This document shows, one piece after another, positions 10,093 to 19,108 of a stretch of 64,000 bases of DNA. The first letter of the stretch is position 1. Each line of letters opens with the position of its first letter. Location: assembly GCA_910587105.1 (NCBI GenBank), contig CAJUMB010000001.1:78895-142894 (forward strand), given 5' to 3'. The notes below the pieces were generated by a model. It ran no database searches. It worked only from the letters and a program-made list of their open reading frames with translations, and had not been told where the DNA came from. The DNA comes from an uncultured Lachnospiraceae bacterium (GTDB lineage: Bacteria; Bacillota; Clostridia; Lachnospirales; Lachnospiraceae). Both the position numbers and the translations under genes were made by a program.

Positions 10093-11303
10093 AAACCATT
10101 GCAGTCATCGGCGGCGGGGCCGCGGGACTGATGGCCGCCGTTACAGCGGCAAAGGCCGGTGCAAAGGTCATGGTTCTGGAACACCAGCCCTCCTGCGGCA
10201 AAAAACTGCTGGCCACTGGAAACGGACGGTGCAATCTGACTAATACCCAGATGAGGCCAGACGCCTACCGAAGCCAGATCCCTCAGACAGTGAAGAAAGT
10301 TCTACACCGTTTTTCGGTAGAAGATACCCTGTGTTTTTTTTCAGACATGGGACTGTATATCAGGGAGCAGAATGGCTGGGTATACCCCTACAGCCGGCAG
10401 GCGAAGACCGTGCTGTATCTGCTGTTATCAGAGGCTGAGAGGCTGGGCGCAGAGATAAAAACCCAGGTAGAAATTGCAGACATCTGTCCGGAGCGGGCTG
10501 GCTGGAAGCTGAACACAAACAGAGGAACCTTTCATACAGATGCGGTAATCATGGCGGCAGGTTCCAAAGCGTCCAATCTCCCCGGGGCAGATGGCAGCGG
10601 CTATGATCTGGCGGCGGGACTGGGACATAAAATCCTTCCGGTTCTCCCTGCACTGGTTCCCCTGGTGGGAGAAGGGAAGTATTTTTCCCAGTGGGCCGGA
10701 CTGCGCATGGATGCAGCGGCGTCTCTGCGCATCAACGGGAAATATGTCTGCCGGGAAGCAGGGGAAATCCAGCTGACCGATTATGGGGTATCCGGGATTC
10801 CCGTATTTCAGCTGAGCCGTTACGCGGTGGAGAGTGTCCATCAGAAAAAAGAGACGGAACTTTATGTGGATTTTTTTCCGGATATGGACGCCAAGTGCCT
10901 GGAATATCTCCTCAGAGCCCAGAAAAAGAAACTCCCGTTTAAAACATGGCCGGAGATACTCAGAGGGATTTTCCCGGAAAAATTCTGCTCCCTGCCGGTG
11001 AATCTGGCAGGCAGAGGGCGGGAGAGTGAGATGCCAAGGAGAATTGCCCGGCACATCAAGCACTGGAGGATTCCCATACGGGGCTGGAAAGACTATATTT
11101 ACGCCCAGGTGTGTATGGGCGGTGTGGACTTACGGCAGGTGGACCCGTATACCCTGGAATCCAGGCTGCATAAATCCCTTTATTTCGCAGGAGAGATCCT
11201 GGACGTGGACGGTGCCTGCGGCGGATACAACCTGCAGTGGGCATGGTCTTCCGGGGCAGCGGCGGCTATGGCATGCACTTCCCATGAAGAAAGGAAATTG
11301 TAA
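10089..11303 (+). CDS. NAD(P)/FAD-dependent oxidoreductase, HI0933/BaiN family
   Basis: Flavoprotein of 404 residues. The N-terminal Rossmann FAD-binding motif IGGGAAGLMAA starts at residue 7, NGRCNLTN (45-52) is the HI0933-family signature, and the C-terminal GGV...GEILDVDGACGGYN block completes the FAD site. A relative in Clostridium (BaiN) acts on bile-acid intermediates, but most members have no known substrate and nothing here points to bile acids. It lies in the same run as mutSL-miaA with 4-base overlaps on the left and a 1-base overlap on the right, so it is probably expressed constitutively with them. Confidence 0.88.
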   Translation: MKTIAVIGGGAAGLMAAVTAAKAGAKVMVLEHQPSCGKKLLATGNGRCNLTNTQMRPDAYRSQIPQTVKKVLHRFSVEDTLCFFSDMGLYIREQNGWVYPYSRQAKTVLYLLLSEAERLGAEIKTQVEIADICPERAGWKLNTNRGTFHTDAVIMAAGSKASNLPGADGSGYDLAAGLGHKILPVLPALVPLVGEGKYFSQWAGLRMDAAASLRINGKYVCREAGEIQLTDYGVSGIPVFQLSRYAVESVHQKKETELYVDFFPDMDAKCLEYLLRAQKKKLPFKTWPEILRGIFPEKFCSLPVNLAGRGRESEMPRRIARHIKHWRIPIRGWKDYIYAQVCMGGVDLRQVDPYTLESRLHKSLYFAGEILDVDGACGGYNLQWAWSSGAAAAMACTSHEERKL

Positions 11304-12898
11304 TGATACGGATTTCACAGTTGAAACTTCCCATCAGCCACAGCAGAGAAGACCTGGAACGTAAGATCCAGAAAAGCCTTCCTGTTAAAAAGGCGTTTAC
11401 CTACGAAATCGTCCGCCAGTCTCTGGACGCAAGAAAAAAAACAGAAAAAAAATTTGTCTATACCATTGACGTGTCCTACAACAGCAGAAAATCAGAACAG
11501 GAAGCCCTTCGCAAGATTAACTATAAAAATATTATGTCAACCCGAAGAGGGGAATACCACTTTCCAGAGCCGGGAAACCAGCCCCTGAAATTCCCCCCGG
11601 TGGTGGTGGGAAGCGGCCCTGCAGGGCTTTTCTGCGCTCTGGCACTGGCAAAAAATGGATACTGTCCCCTGGTGGTTGAGAGAGGAGCATCTGTCCGAAA
11701 CAGAAAAGAGGATGTGGAAAAATTCTGGAAGACAGGCATCCTGGACCCCCGGTCCAATGTACAGTTCGGGGAAGGCGGCGCAGGGACTTTTTCTGACGGG
11801 AAATTAAATACACTGGTAAAGGACTCCAGCGGACGTATCCGCGCTGTTCTTCAGATGTTTGTGGAAGCAGGGGCGCCTTCGGAGATTCTGTACCAGCAGA
11901 AACCTCACCTGGGGACTGATCTGCTCATGGGAATTGTGGAATCCATCCGCAGGCAGATTGAATCACTAGGCGGACGTTTTCTGTTTCGCACCCAGGTGGT
12001 GGATTTCCTCTGCGAAGATGACAGAATCTGTGGGCTCTTGCTGGAAAGTGGAGAAAAAATCCCTGCCCAGGCAGTGGTATGTGCCATTGGCCACAGTGCC
12101 AGAGATACGTTTGAAACACTGTACAGGCGGGGATTTTCTATGGAGGCTAAGGCTTTCGCCGTGGGAGTGCGCATCGAGCATCCCCAGGAAATGATCAATC
12201 AGGCCCTTTACGGCGAAAAAGAAAACCCTCTGCTGGGCGCGGCCAGCTATAAACTCACCCACAGAACCAGCCTCGGCAGAGGAATCTATACGTTCTGTAT
12301 GTGTCCCGGCGGATACGTAGTCAATGCTTCCTCAGAAGAAAACGCCCTTGCCATAAATGGCATGAGCTATCACGCCAGAGACGGGAAGAACGCCAACAGC
12401 GCATTAATCGTCACCGTATCCCCGTCTGATTATCCAGACGATACTCCCCTGGGCGGAGTGGCTTATCAGAGACAGCTGGAACAAAAGGCATGGGAGCTGG
12501 CACAGGGAAAAATCCCGGTGCAGCTGTGGCAGGATTTTCAACAGGGAAAAGCAAGCATCCAGCTGGGACAGGTGGCTCCTTCCATCAAAGGTGCCTATCA
12601 GCTGAGCAGTCTGCACAGCATCCTGCCGGATGCCATCAGCGCTGCCATCCGGGAAGGCATACCGGCGTTTGACAAGAAGATCCCCGGATTTGCCCGCCCG
12701 GACTGCCTGCTCAGCGGAATCGAAAGCCGTTCTTCCTCTCCGGTACGCATTCTGCGGGGGCCGGATATGCAGAGCAATATCCAGGGATTTTATCCCTGCG
12801 GGGAGGGGGCCGGTTATGCAGGCGGCATCACTTCCGCCGCCGTGGACGGTCTAAAAACAGCGGAAGCAATTGCTAAAAATTATATGAAAATCCAGTGA
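11303..12898 (+). CDS. FAD-dependent dehydrogenase (COG2509 family)
   Basis: Predicted flavoprotein of 531 residues. An N-terminal domain of about 95 residues precedes the dinucleotide-binding motif VGSGPAGLF (from about G103). GEGGAGTFSDGKL at about 156 is the distinctive family signature, and the C-terminal PCGEGAGYAGGI block closes the FAD site. The family is widespread in anaerobic Firmicutes and its substrate is unknown. It is the last gene of the run that began at 1053. No hairpin terminator follows; the next promoter begins within about 10 bases. Confidence 0.87.
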   Translation: MIRISQLKLPISHSREDLERKIQKSLPVKKAFTYEIVRQSLDARKKTEKKFVYTIDVSYNSRKSEQEALRKINYKNIMSTRRGEYHFPEPGNQPLKFPPVVVGSGPAGLFCALALAKNGYCPLVVERGASVRNRKEDVEKFWKTGILDPRSNVQFGEGGAGTFSDGKLNTLVKDSSGRIRAVLQMFVEAGAPSEILYQQKPHLGTDLLMGIVESIRRQIESLGGRFLFRTQVVDFLCEDDRICGLLLESGEKIPAQAVVCAIGHSARDTFETLYRRGFSMEAKAFAVGVRIEHPQEMINQALYGEKENPLLGAASYKLTHRTSLGRGIYTFCMCPGGYVVNASSEENALAINGMSYHARDGKNANSALIVTVSPSDYPDDTPLGGVAYQRQLEQKAWELAQGKIPVQLWQDFQQGKASIQLGQVAPSIKGAYQLSSLHSILPDAISAAIREGIPAFDKKIPGFARPDCLLSGIESRSSSPVRILRGPDMQSNIQGFYPCGEGAGYAGGITSAAVDGLKTAEAIAKNYMKIQ

Positions 12899-12909
12899 TT
12901 TGGTATACA

Positions 12910-12937
12910 TTTCAAAAAATCTGTGTTAAGATATAAT
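12910..12937 (+). promoter_or_regulatory. Possible promoter before radC-mreBCD
   Basis: A perfect TATAAT lies at 12932-12937 with a weak -35 (TTTCAA, 12910-12915) at 16 bases. It sits in the only gap (82 bases) between the flavoprotein run and radC, so it is the natural place for a promoter of the cell-shape block. Confidence 0.4.
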
Positions 12938-12980
12938 ACACTTGAAAATCCCACGGCTTTCGAAGAGAGTGGGAGGGTTT

Positions 12981-13679
12981 ATGAGAGAAAAAAATACCAT
13001 CAAAGATATTCCCCCACAGGACAGGCCCTATGAGAAATGTCTGGAATTTGGGGCAGAGCATCTCACAGACGCGGAACTGCTGGCCGTCATATTAAGAACC
13101 GGCCGCCGGGGAAGCAGTTCTCTGGAGCTTTCTTATGAAGTGCTGAATCTGCCCCACACGAAAAGCCAGGGACTGGCCGGGCTGTATCATCTTTCCGCAC
13201 AGGAGCTGATGAAGATACCGGGAGTGGGGAAAGTAAAAGCCATTCAGCTGAAATGCATTGGCGAACTGTCCAGAAGAATGTCCCGGCAGAGGGCAAAAGG
13301 CAGGCTGTCATTTAACATGCCCGTCACAATCGCGGACTATTATATGGAAGAACTGCGCCACGAAGAGCAGGAAGTTCTTTTGTGTATGATGCTGGATACG
13401 AAAAACCATCTGCTGGGGGAAAAACGGCTGTTTCTGGGGACTGTGAATGCCTCGCTGGTATCCCCCCGGGAATTGTTTCTGGAAGCCCTGCGCTTTCAGG
13501 CGGTGAATATTATACTTGTGCACAACCATCCCAGCGGGGACCCTACGCCCAGCAAGGCAGATGTGGAGATCACAGAGCGGGTGAGACAGGGCGGGGAGCT
13601 GCTGGGAATTCATCTTCTGGACCATATTATTATCGGTGAGCACACGTATGTAAGTTTTAGGGAAAAGGAAAGACTGTAA
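12981..13679 (+). CDS. radC: RadC family JAB/MPN domain protein
   Basis: A protein of 232 residues with an N-terminal helix-hairpin-helix region (about 76-92, IPGVGKVKAIQL) and a C-terminal JAB/MPN domain. That domain carries the zinc motif HNHPSGDPTPSKAD, with H181, H183 and D194. Despite the name, a repair role for RadC is not well supported and its activity is unknown. ATG 12981 follows GGGAGGG; an in-frame start 39 bases earlier lacks a site and would put coding sequence close to the -10. Its stop overlaps the mreB start by one base. Sitting just before mreB is the usual Firmicute arrangement. Confidence 0.93.
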   Translation: MREKNTIKDIPPQDRPYEKCLEFGAEHLTDAELLAVILRTGRRGSSSLELSYEVLNLPHTKSQGLAGLYHLSAQELMKIPGVGKVKAIQLKCIGELSRRMSRQRAKGRLSFNMPVTIADYYMEELRHEEQEVLLCMMLDTKNHLLGEKRLFLGTVNASLVSPRELFLEALRFQAVNIILVHNHPSGDPTPSKADVEITERVRQGGELLGIHLLDHIIIGEHTYVSFREKERL

Positions 13680-14695
13680 TGCTATTTCGAAAAATATACG
13701 GAGTGGATCTGGGTGCCAACACGATCAAAGTTTATTCCTATCAGAAAAATAAAGTTTACGCGGAAAAAAATATGGTTGCTGTGAAAGATAAGAAGCGTGT
13801 CCTGGCTGTGGGTGACGAGGCCTATGAGATGTTTGAAAAAGCACCGGACAATATTGTTGTGGAATCTCCCATGGCAAATGGAATGATCGCGGATATTGTC
13901 AAAGCCGAGGTTTCCCTGTACAGTCTGATAAAAAAGATCAATCCCTGGCAGGGATTCGGCTCCACCATGTATTTCGCTGTTCCCACAGATTTGACGCAGA
14001 TTGAAAAGAGGGCATATAATTCCATGGCAAACGGGGGATGGCTGCAGAACAATAAAGTACGGATTGTGGAAAAACCCATTGCCGATGCTATCGCCATGGA
14101 TATATCCATTAAAAAGACAAAAGGAAGCATGATTGTCAATATCGGTGCCCAGAGTACAGAGATATCTGTCATTGCGGATGGAAAAGTAATCATCAGCAAA
14201 ATTCTCCAATTGGGCGGGAGACAGATTGACCTGGAAATCTGTAAGGAAATCAGCAGGGTAAACCGTCTGCTGATCGGAAGCCGGACAGCCAGCAGGCTGA
14301 AAATTTCTATCGGCGGTCTTTACAGCCAGGAGGAGCAGCTGCGCAAAGTAATCGGAATCGATACATTGTCAGGACTTCCCAGGGAGGAAGCGGTGTCCTC
14401 CAGGACAGTCAACAATGCCATTGAGCGTCCCATCGCTGTCATAGGAAATGAGATCAAAACATTTCTGGAGCGCACACCTCCTCAGATTGCCTACAGTATC
14501 CTTAAGGAAGGAATTTATCTGGCAGGGGGCAGTACACGATTGAAAAATATCGATAAATTCCTGGCAGATCTCACAGGGTATGGGGTATGTCTTTCCGAGA
14601 TGCATGATGCCTGTACCATCCGGGGCGTGGAGAAAATGATCAAAGATAAATATCTGCAGGAATGGGCAGTGCCTGTCAGGCAGAAAAAAATGTAA
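13679..14695 (+). CDS. mreB: Rod shape-determining protein MreB/Mbl family
   Basis: Actin-like cytoskeletal ATPase (338 residues) that moves along the inner membrane and positions the elongasome. The phosphate-1 loop GVDLGANTIKVY is at residues 8-19, the ANGMIADI segment near 65-72, and the adenosine loop LAGGSTRLKNID in the last quarter. The sequence is fairly divergent from B. subtilis MreB, and it is the only MreB-like gene in the window. It is directly followed by mreC, mreD and PBP2, which supports the elongasome role. Confidence 0.92.
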   Translation: MLFRKIYGVDLGANTIKVYSYQKNKVYAEKNMVAVKDKKRVLAVGDEAYEMFEKAPDNIVVESPMANGMIADIVKAEVSLYSLIKKINPWQGFGSTMYFAVPTDLTQIEKRAYNSMANGGWLQNNKVRIVEKPIADAIAMDISIKKTKGSMIVNIGAQSTEISVIADGKVIISKILQLGGRQIDLEICKEISRVNRLLIGSRTASRLKISIGGLYSQEEQLRKVIGIDTLSGLPREEAVSSRTVNNAIERPIAVIGNEIKTFLERTPPQIAYSILKEGIYLAGGSTRLKNIDKFLADLTGYGVCLSEMHDACTIRGVEKMIKDKYLQEWAVPVRQKKM

Positions 14696-14717
14696 TACAG
14701 CCGCATGGGAGTAAGAG

Positions 14718-15590
14718 ATGAAGAAAAAAGGGAATTTTCGTCTGAAAAGTAAACATTTGATCTTACTGATGACCATTGTGTGTGTCAGTATGGTAACAGC
14801 CGCTTTCTCCACGGGGATTACTGGAGATTCGGCGCGGGAGACGGCAGGATATATTATTATTCCATTTGAAAAGGGAATTAATAAAATCGGAAACTGGCTG
14901 TTGTCCGTACAGGACAATTTTCAGAGTGTAAAGAAACTGGCACGGGAAAATAAAAAGTTAAAAGCCCAGATCGATGAGCTGACACTGCAGAACAATGAAC
15001 TGGTGCAGAATCAGACAGACTTTACTCATCTGCGGGAACTGTATGATCTGGACAAAGAATATGCTCAGTATAATAAAATATTGGCCGAGGTAATTGCCAA
15101 GGAGCCGGGAAACTGGTACCACAGCTTTACGATTAATAAAGGAACCAATGATGGAGTCAGCGTAGATTCCAACGTCCTGGCAGGTGCTGGTCTGGTGGGG
15201 ATTGTGACAGAGACAGGTGCTGACTGGGCAGCTGTACGTTCTATCGTGGACGATGATTCCAATGTGAGCGCCCAGGTTTCTGAAACGGAAGATACCTGTA
15301 TGGTCACCGGTGATCTGGAATTGATTGATTCCGGTAAAATAGAATTTTCTCAGCTGCAAAGTCCTGAAGGCAAAGTGAGTATCGGCGACCGGGTGGTCAC
15401 TTCCCATATCAGTGATAAATATGTGAAAGGACTGTTAATCGGCTACATCAGTGAGATCAGCCAGGACAGCAACAATCTGACTTATGGCGGATATCTGCTG
15501 CCGGCTGCCGATTTCAGACACCTGCAGAAAGTACTGGTGATCACCGACCTGAAGGAAAAGGCTGAAAAGGAGAAGAAACATGCGCAATAA
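14718..15590 (+). CDS. mreC: Rod shape-determining protein MreC
   Basis: Bitopic membrane protein (290 residues) linking cytoplasmic MreB to periplasmic-side synthases. There is a short basic cytoplasmic tail, one transmembrane helix at about 14-31, and a coiled coil at about 65-105 (VKKLARENKKLKAQ and following). The beta-rich MreC core then contains the VNKG-like TINKGTNDGV and the VVTSHISDKYVKGLLIGYI segment. A GGGAG site precedes the ATG. The 3' end overlaps mreD by 11 bases. Confidence 0.94.
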   Translation: MKKKGNFRLKSKHLILLMTIVCVSMVTAAFSTGITGDSARETAGYIIIPFEKGINKIGNWLLSVQDNFQSVKKLARENKKLKAQIDELTLQNNELVQNQTDFTHLRELYDLDKEYAQYNKILAEVIAKEPGNWYHSFTINKGTNDGVSVDSNVLAGAGLVGIVTETGADWAAVRSIVDDDSNVSAQVSETEDTCMVTGDLELIDSGKIEFSQLQSPEGKVSIGDRVVTSHISDKYVKGLLIGYISEISQDSNNLTYGGYLLPAADFRHLQKVLVITDLKEKAEKEKKHAQ

Positions 15591-16107
15591 ACTGATCACG
15601 CTTGCCATAATATTCGTTTCCTTTCTTCTTCAATGCACACTTATGAAAGGAATCGCCATTGGTTCCATTTCTCCCAATCTTCTGGTGATTCTGTGTATCA
15701 GCGTTGGGCTGATGCGGGGAAAAACCAGCGGTCTGTTCACCGGTTTTCTGACAGGACTTTTCATCGATTTGTTCTACGGCTATTATCCGGGAATACACGC
15801 CGGTATCTATATGTATGTGGGGTTTCTGAGCGGCTTTTTTTATCAGGTCTATTACGATGATGATGTGAAGGTTCCCATGCTTTTGGCCGCAGGGGGAGAC
15901 TTCTTTTACAACTTTATGGTTTTTGTCTTTTTGTTTTTACTGCAGGGAAATACAAATTTCCTCTATTATCTGCGCCGTGTGATTCTGCCGGAAATGATAT
16001 ATACGCTTGTATTGACAGCCTTGGTCTACCGTTTATACTATAAGATTATCCACCGCTTTATGCGTGTAAATTTCAAGGAAAGTGATTCTTTATGGTTAAC
16101 AAAATAA
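15580..16107 (+). CDS. mreD: Rod shape-determining protein MreD
   Basis: Integral membrane protein (175 residues) with about five hydrophobic helices, beginning at LITLAIIFVSFLLQ. The GLFTGFLTGLFIDLFYG segment is typical of MreD. It works with MreC in the elongation complex. It overlaps mreC by 11 bases and the PBP2 gene by 16 bases, so the three are translated in a coupled way. The sequence is short and poorly conserved, as in other MreD proteins; the identification rests on topology plus position. Confidence 0.92.
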   Translation: MRNKLITLAIIFVSFLLQCTLMKGIAIGSISPNLLVILCISVGLMRGKTSGLFTGFLTGLFIDLFYGYYPGIHAGIYMYVGFLSGFFYQVYYDDDVKVPMLLAAGGDFFYNFMVFVFLFLLQGNTNFLYYLRRVILPEMIYTLVLTALVYRLYYKIIHRFMRVNFKESDSLWLTK

Positions 16108-19007
16108 AAAGATTTTTCAGAAACAAACGGATACGGATTCCCAGAACCAGTATACTGGCTCTGGTATTTATCTTGATGTCCGTTGTTTTGATACGCCGGA
16201 TCTTTGAGCTGCAGATTATACAGGGGGAGGAATTTACCTCAGATTTTACCTCCCGTACTACGAAAACCCGTACCATCAAAAGTACCCGCGGAAGTATTTT
16301 TGACCGCAATGGAAAATTGCTGGCCTCCAGTAAACTCTGCTATTCTCTGACCATTGAAGATAATGGTACTTATGATTCTGACCGGGAGAAAAACCTGACA
16401 TTGAACAGTACCGCTTATAAAATCTGTAAGATTCTGGAACAGTACGGGGACAAGGTGGACAGGAATTTTCATATTGTTATGAACAACCAGGGGGAATACC
16501 GTTTCGACTTGAATGAAGGTGTGAGTCTGGACCGTTTCCGGGCTGATATCTACGGCCGTGCACTGATTGAGGACCTGGAAGACGATGAAAAAAATGCATC
16601 GCCCCAGGAAATGATGGAATATCTGGTGAGTGCAGAGCGGTTTGCCATTGTCCCCACCGGGGAAGATGCCTATACAAAAGAAGAGCTGCAGCAGTATGGG
16701 CTGCCAGAACAGTTTACCGCTGACGAGCTTATGAATATTACCATCATACGATACCTGCTGTCCACTAACAGTTTCCAGAAATATATGCCAGCCACCATTG
16801 CCACTGACCTAAGTCAGGAGTCCGTGGCTGTCATTCAGGAAAACCGTGATAATCTGCAGGGGGTAGATATTGTTGAAGATTCCAAGCGTCAGTACGAAGA
16901 TGCCATTTATTTTGCCAATATCATCGGATATACCGGACAGGCATCCACGGAAGAACTGGAAGAACTGCAGAAGGAAAATGCCAAAAAATACGATACCACA
17001 TCAGTCATCGGAAAATCCGGTATTGAGCAGTACATGGAGACAGACCTTCAGGGGACAAACGGAAAAGAGACGGTGTATGTAGACAACCTGGGAAAAGTTC
17101 TGAAGATTGACGAGGATTCCCACCTGGACCCCATTGCCGGACATGATGTGTATCTGACCATTGACAGTGATCTTCAGATTGCCTGCTATAAAATACTGGA
17201 ACAGCAGATTGCCGGTGTGCTGCTCAGCCACATATCACCGGAAAAAACCTTTGATAAAACCAAGATTACGGATACCGTACAGATTGCGGTGCCCATCTAT
17301 GATGTGTACAATGCACTGGTGCAGAATAATGTGATTGATATTGATCATTTTTCAGCAGCAGACGCCAGTGAGACAGAAAAACAATTATATGCCTCGTTTC
17401 AACAAAAACAGACGGAAGTTTTTGATAGAATAAAAGAGGAGCTTACAGGAGAAAACCCGCCGGCATATAAAGATCTGGATAAAGAGATGCAGGAGTACCT
17501 GGATTACATTGTAGATGACCTGCTCACACTCCAGCTGGAGGTACTGGATCAGGATGCCATCGACACCACAGACCCTACGTATCAAGCGTGGGCCAAGGAA
17601 GAGACCATCAGTCTGCAGGAATATTTAACATACGCGGCCAGAGAAAAATGGATTGAAATATCCAAGATTTCTCCCCAGGGTGATTATCTGGATTCCAGGG
17701 AAGTATATCTGGAGCTGGCAGATTATCTGGCAGATTATCTTATGACAGATCTGTCCTTTGGAAAACTGCTGTATAAGTACATGCTGTTAAATGATAACAT
17801 AGACCCTGGCAGTTTATGTGTCACATTGTACGACCAGGGCGTATTGGATAAAGAGGACGGAATGTACGAATCCCTGGCAGGAGGGCAGACCAGCGCATAT
17901 CAATTCATGATTTCCAAGATCAACTCACTGGAAATCACCCCGGGACAGCTGGCCCTGGACCCCTGTTCCGGATCAGCAGTTGTGACAGACCCCAACAATG
18001 GCCAGGTGCTGGCCTGTGTCACTTATCCGGGGTATGATAACAACCGGCTGGCAAATATTATGGATGTTGACTATTATAACAAAATAGCAAACGATTTGTC
18101 CCAGCCATTTTTCAACAAAGCAACTCAGCAGCAGACAGCGCCTGGTTCAACCTTTAAAATGGTTTCCGCCATTGCGGGTCTGGAAAGCGGTATTCTTAAT
18201 ACAGGAACTATGATTGACTGCACGGGTTCTTTCGAAAAAGTGGAGCCTCATATTGACTGCTGGAATACTTATGGACACGGCCCTCTGGAGGTGGAAGGTG
18301 CACTGGAACAATCCTGCAACTACTATTTTAATGAAATTGGTTTTGAACTGGGAATGGACCAGAACCGCAGATTTTCCGAAAATATCAGTCTGCAGAATAT
18401 GAGCAGATACGCGTCTATTCTGAACCTGGACAAACCCTCCGGGGTGGAAATTTCCGAGGCGGACCCCCAGGTATCTGACCAGATGGCTGTCCCCTCCTAT
18501 ATGGGTCAGGGAACCCATCTGTTCACCACTGTGGGGCTCGCCAGATATGTGGGAACCCTTGCCACCAGCGGACAGGGATATCAGCTGTCTCTGATACAGA
18601 AGGTCACAGATTCCCAGAGCAGCCCGCTGAGAGAATATGAGGCGAAGCTGGAAAATACAACAGAACTTCCCCAATCCACCTGGGATGCCATCCACAACGG
18701 CATGCGCAGAGTTATCCAGGTCACTTATAAAGATATGAAATTTGAAGAGTCCGGGGTAGATGTAAGCGGAAAGAGCGGAACAGCTCAGGAAAATCAGTAC
18801 CGGCCTGACCATGGTCTGTTTGTGGGATATGCACCAGCAGAGAATCCCCAGATTGCTGTGGCAACGCGAATTCCCCATGGGTATTCCTCAGGTAATGCGT
18901 GTCTGGTGGCCAGCGGTATCTTTCAGTATCATTTTAATGAACAGAGACGTGAAAAAGTTATCACCGGTGTTGCATCTGATACATCCAGCAATGCCAGTAA
19001 TGACTAA
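16092..19007 (+). CDS. mrdA: Penicillin-binding protein 2 (elongation transpeptidase), unusually long
   Basis: Class B PBP of 971 residues; typical PBP2 proteins have 600-720. It has a basic tail, one transmembrane helix at about 18-36 and a dimerisation/pedestal region with STRGSIFDRNGKLLA. The transpeptidase domain has active-site S686 in STFK, SCN at 741-743 and KSGT at 894-897. Most of the extra length lies between YLTIDSDLQ (about 352) and GSAVVTDPNNGQVLA (about 624), an acidic, helix-rich insertion of roughly 250 residues. The protein crosslinks new peptidoglycan along the side wall with RodA as glycosyltransferase. It overlaps mreD by 16 bases. Confidence 0.95.
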   Translation: MVNKIKRFFRNKRIRIPRTSILALVFILMSVVLIRRIFELQIIQGEEFTSDFTSRTTKTRTIKSTRGSIFDRNGKLLASSKLCYSLTIEDNGTYDSDREKNLTLNSTAYKICKILEQYGDKVDRNFHIVMNNQGEYRFDLNEGVSLDRFRADIYGRALIEDLEDDEKNASPQEMMEYLVSAERFAIVPTGEDAYTKEELQQYGLPEQFTADELMNITIIRYLLSTNSFQKYMPATIATDLSQESVAVIQENRDNLQGVDIVEDSKRQYEDAIYFANIIGYTGQASTEELEELQKENAKKYDTTSVIGKSGIEQYMETDLQGTNGKETVYVDNLGKVLKIDEDSHLDPIAGHDVYLTIDSDLQIACYKILEQQIAGVLLSHISPEKTFDKTKITDTVQIAVPIYDVYNALVQNNVIDIDHFSAADASETEKQLYASFQQKQTEVFDRIKEELTGENPPAYKDLDKEMQEYLDYIVDDLLTLQLEVLDQDAIDTTDPTYQAWAKEETISLQEYLTYAAREKWIEISKISPQGDYLDSREVYLELADYLADYLMTDLSFGKLLYKYMLLNDNIDPGSLCVTLYDQGVLDKEDGMYESLAGGQTSAYQFMISKINSLEITPGQLALDPCSGSAVVTDPNNGQVLACVTYPGYDNNRLANIMDVDYYNKIANDLSQPFFNKATQQQTAPGSTFKMVSAIAGLESGILNTGTMIDCTGSFEKVEPHIDCWNTYGHGPLEVEGALEQSCNYYFNEIGFELGMDQNRRFSENISLQNMSRYASILNLDKPSGVEISEADPQVSDQMAVPSYMGQGTHLFTTVGLARYVGTLATSGQGYQLSLIQKVTDSQSSPLREYEAKLENTTELPQSTWDAIHNGMRRVIQVTYKDMKFEESGVDVSGKSGTAQENQYRPDHGLFVGYAPAENPQIAVATRIPHGYSSGNACLVASGIFQYHFNEQRREKVITGVASDTSSNASND

Positions 19008-19017
19008 TGTACCGGTG

Positions 19018-19037
19018 TCTGTCTGAATGCAGACAGA
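19018..19037 (+). other. Hairpin between mrdA and minD
   Basis: TCTGTCTG (19018-19025) and CAGACAGA (19030-19037) form a perfect 8-base-pair stem with a 4-base loop. Five A residues follow instead of a T-run, so it is unlikely to stop plus-strand transcription. It could mark an mRNA processing site at the place where minC is missing. Confidence 0.4.
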
Positions 19038-19108
19038 AAAATTAAGATACGATGACTCAGATCATACAAAAGAGGGTAAAAAGTCCATTGTAAAATCAGG
19101 AGGTTTGT

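Noticed and set aside
19018..19037. Hairpin before minD as a terminator
   Set aside because: It is followed by A residues, not T residues, so it was listed only as a stem-loop.
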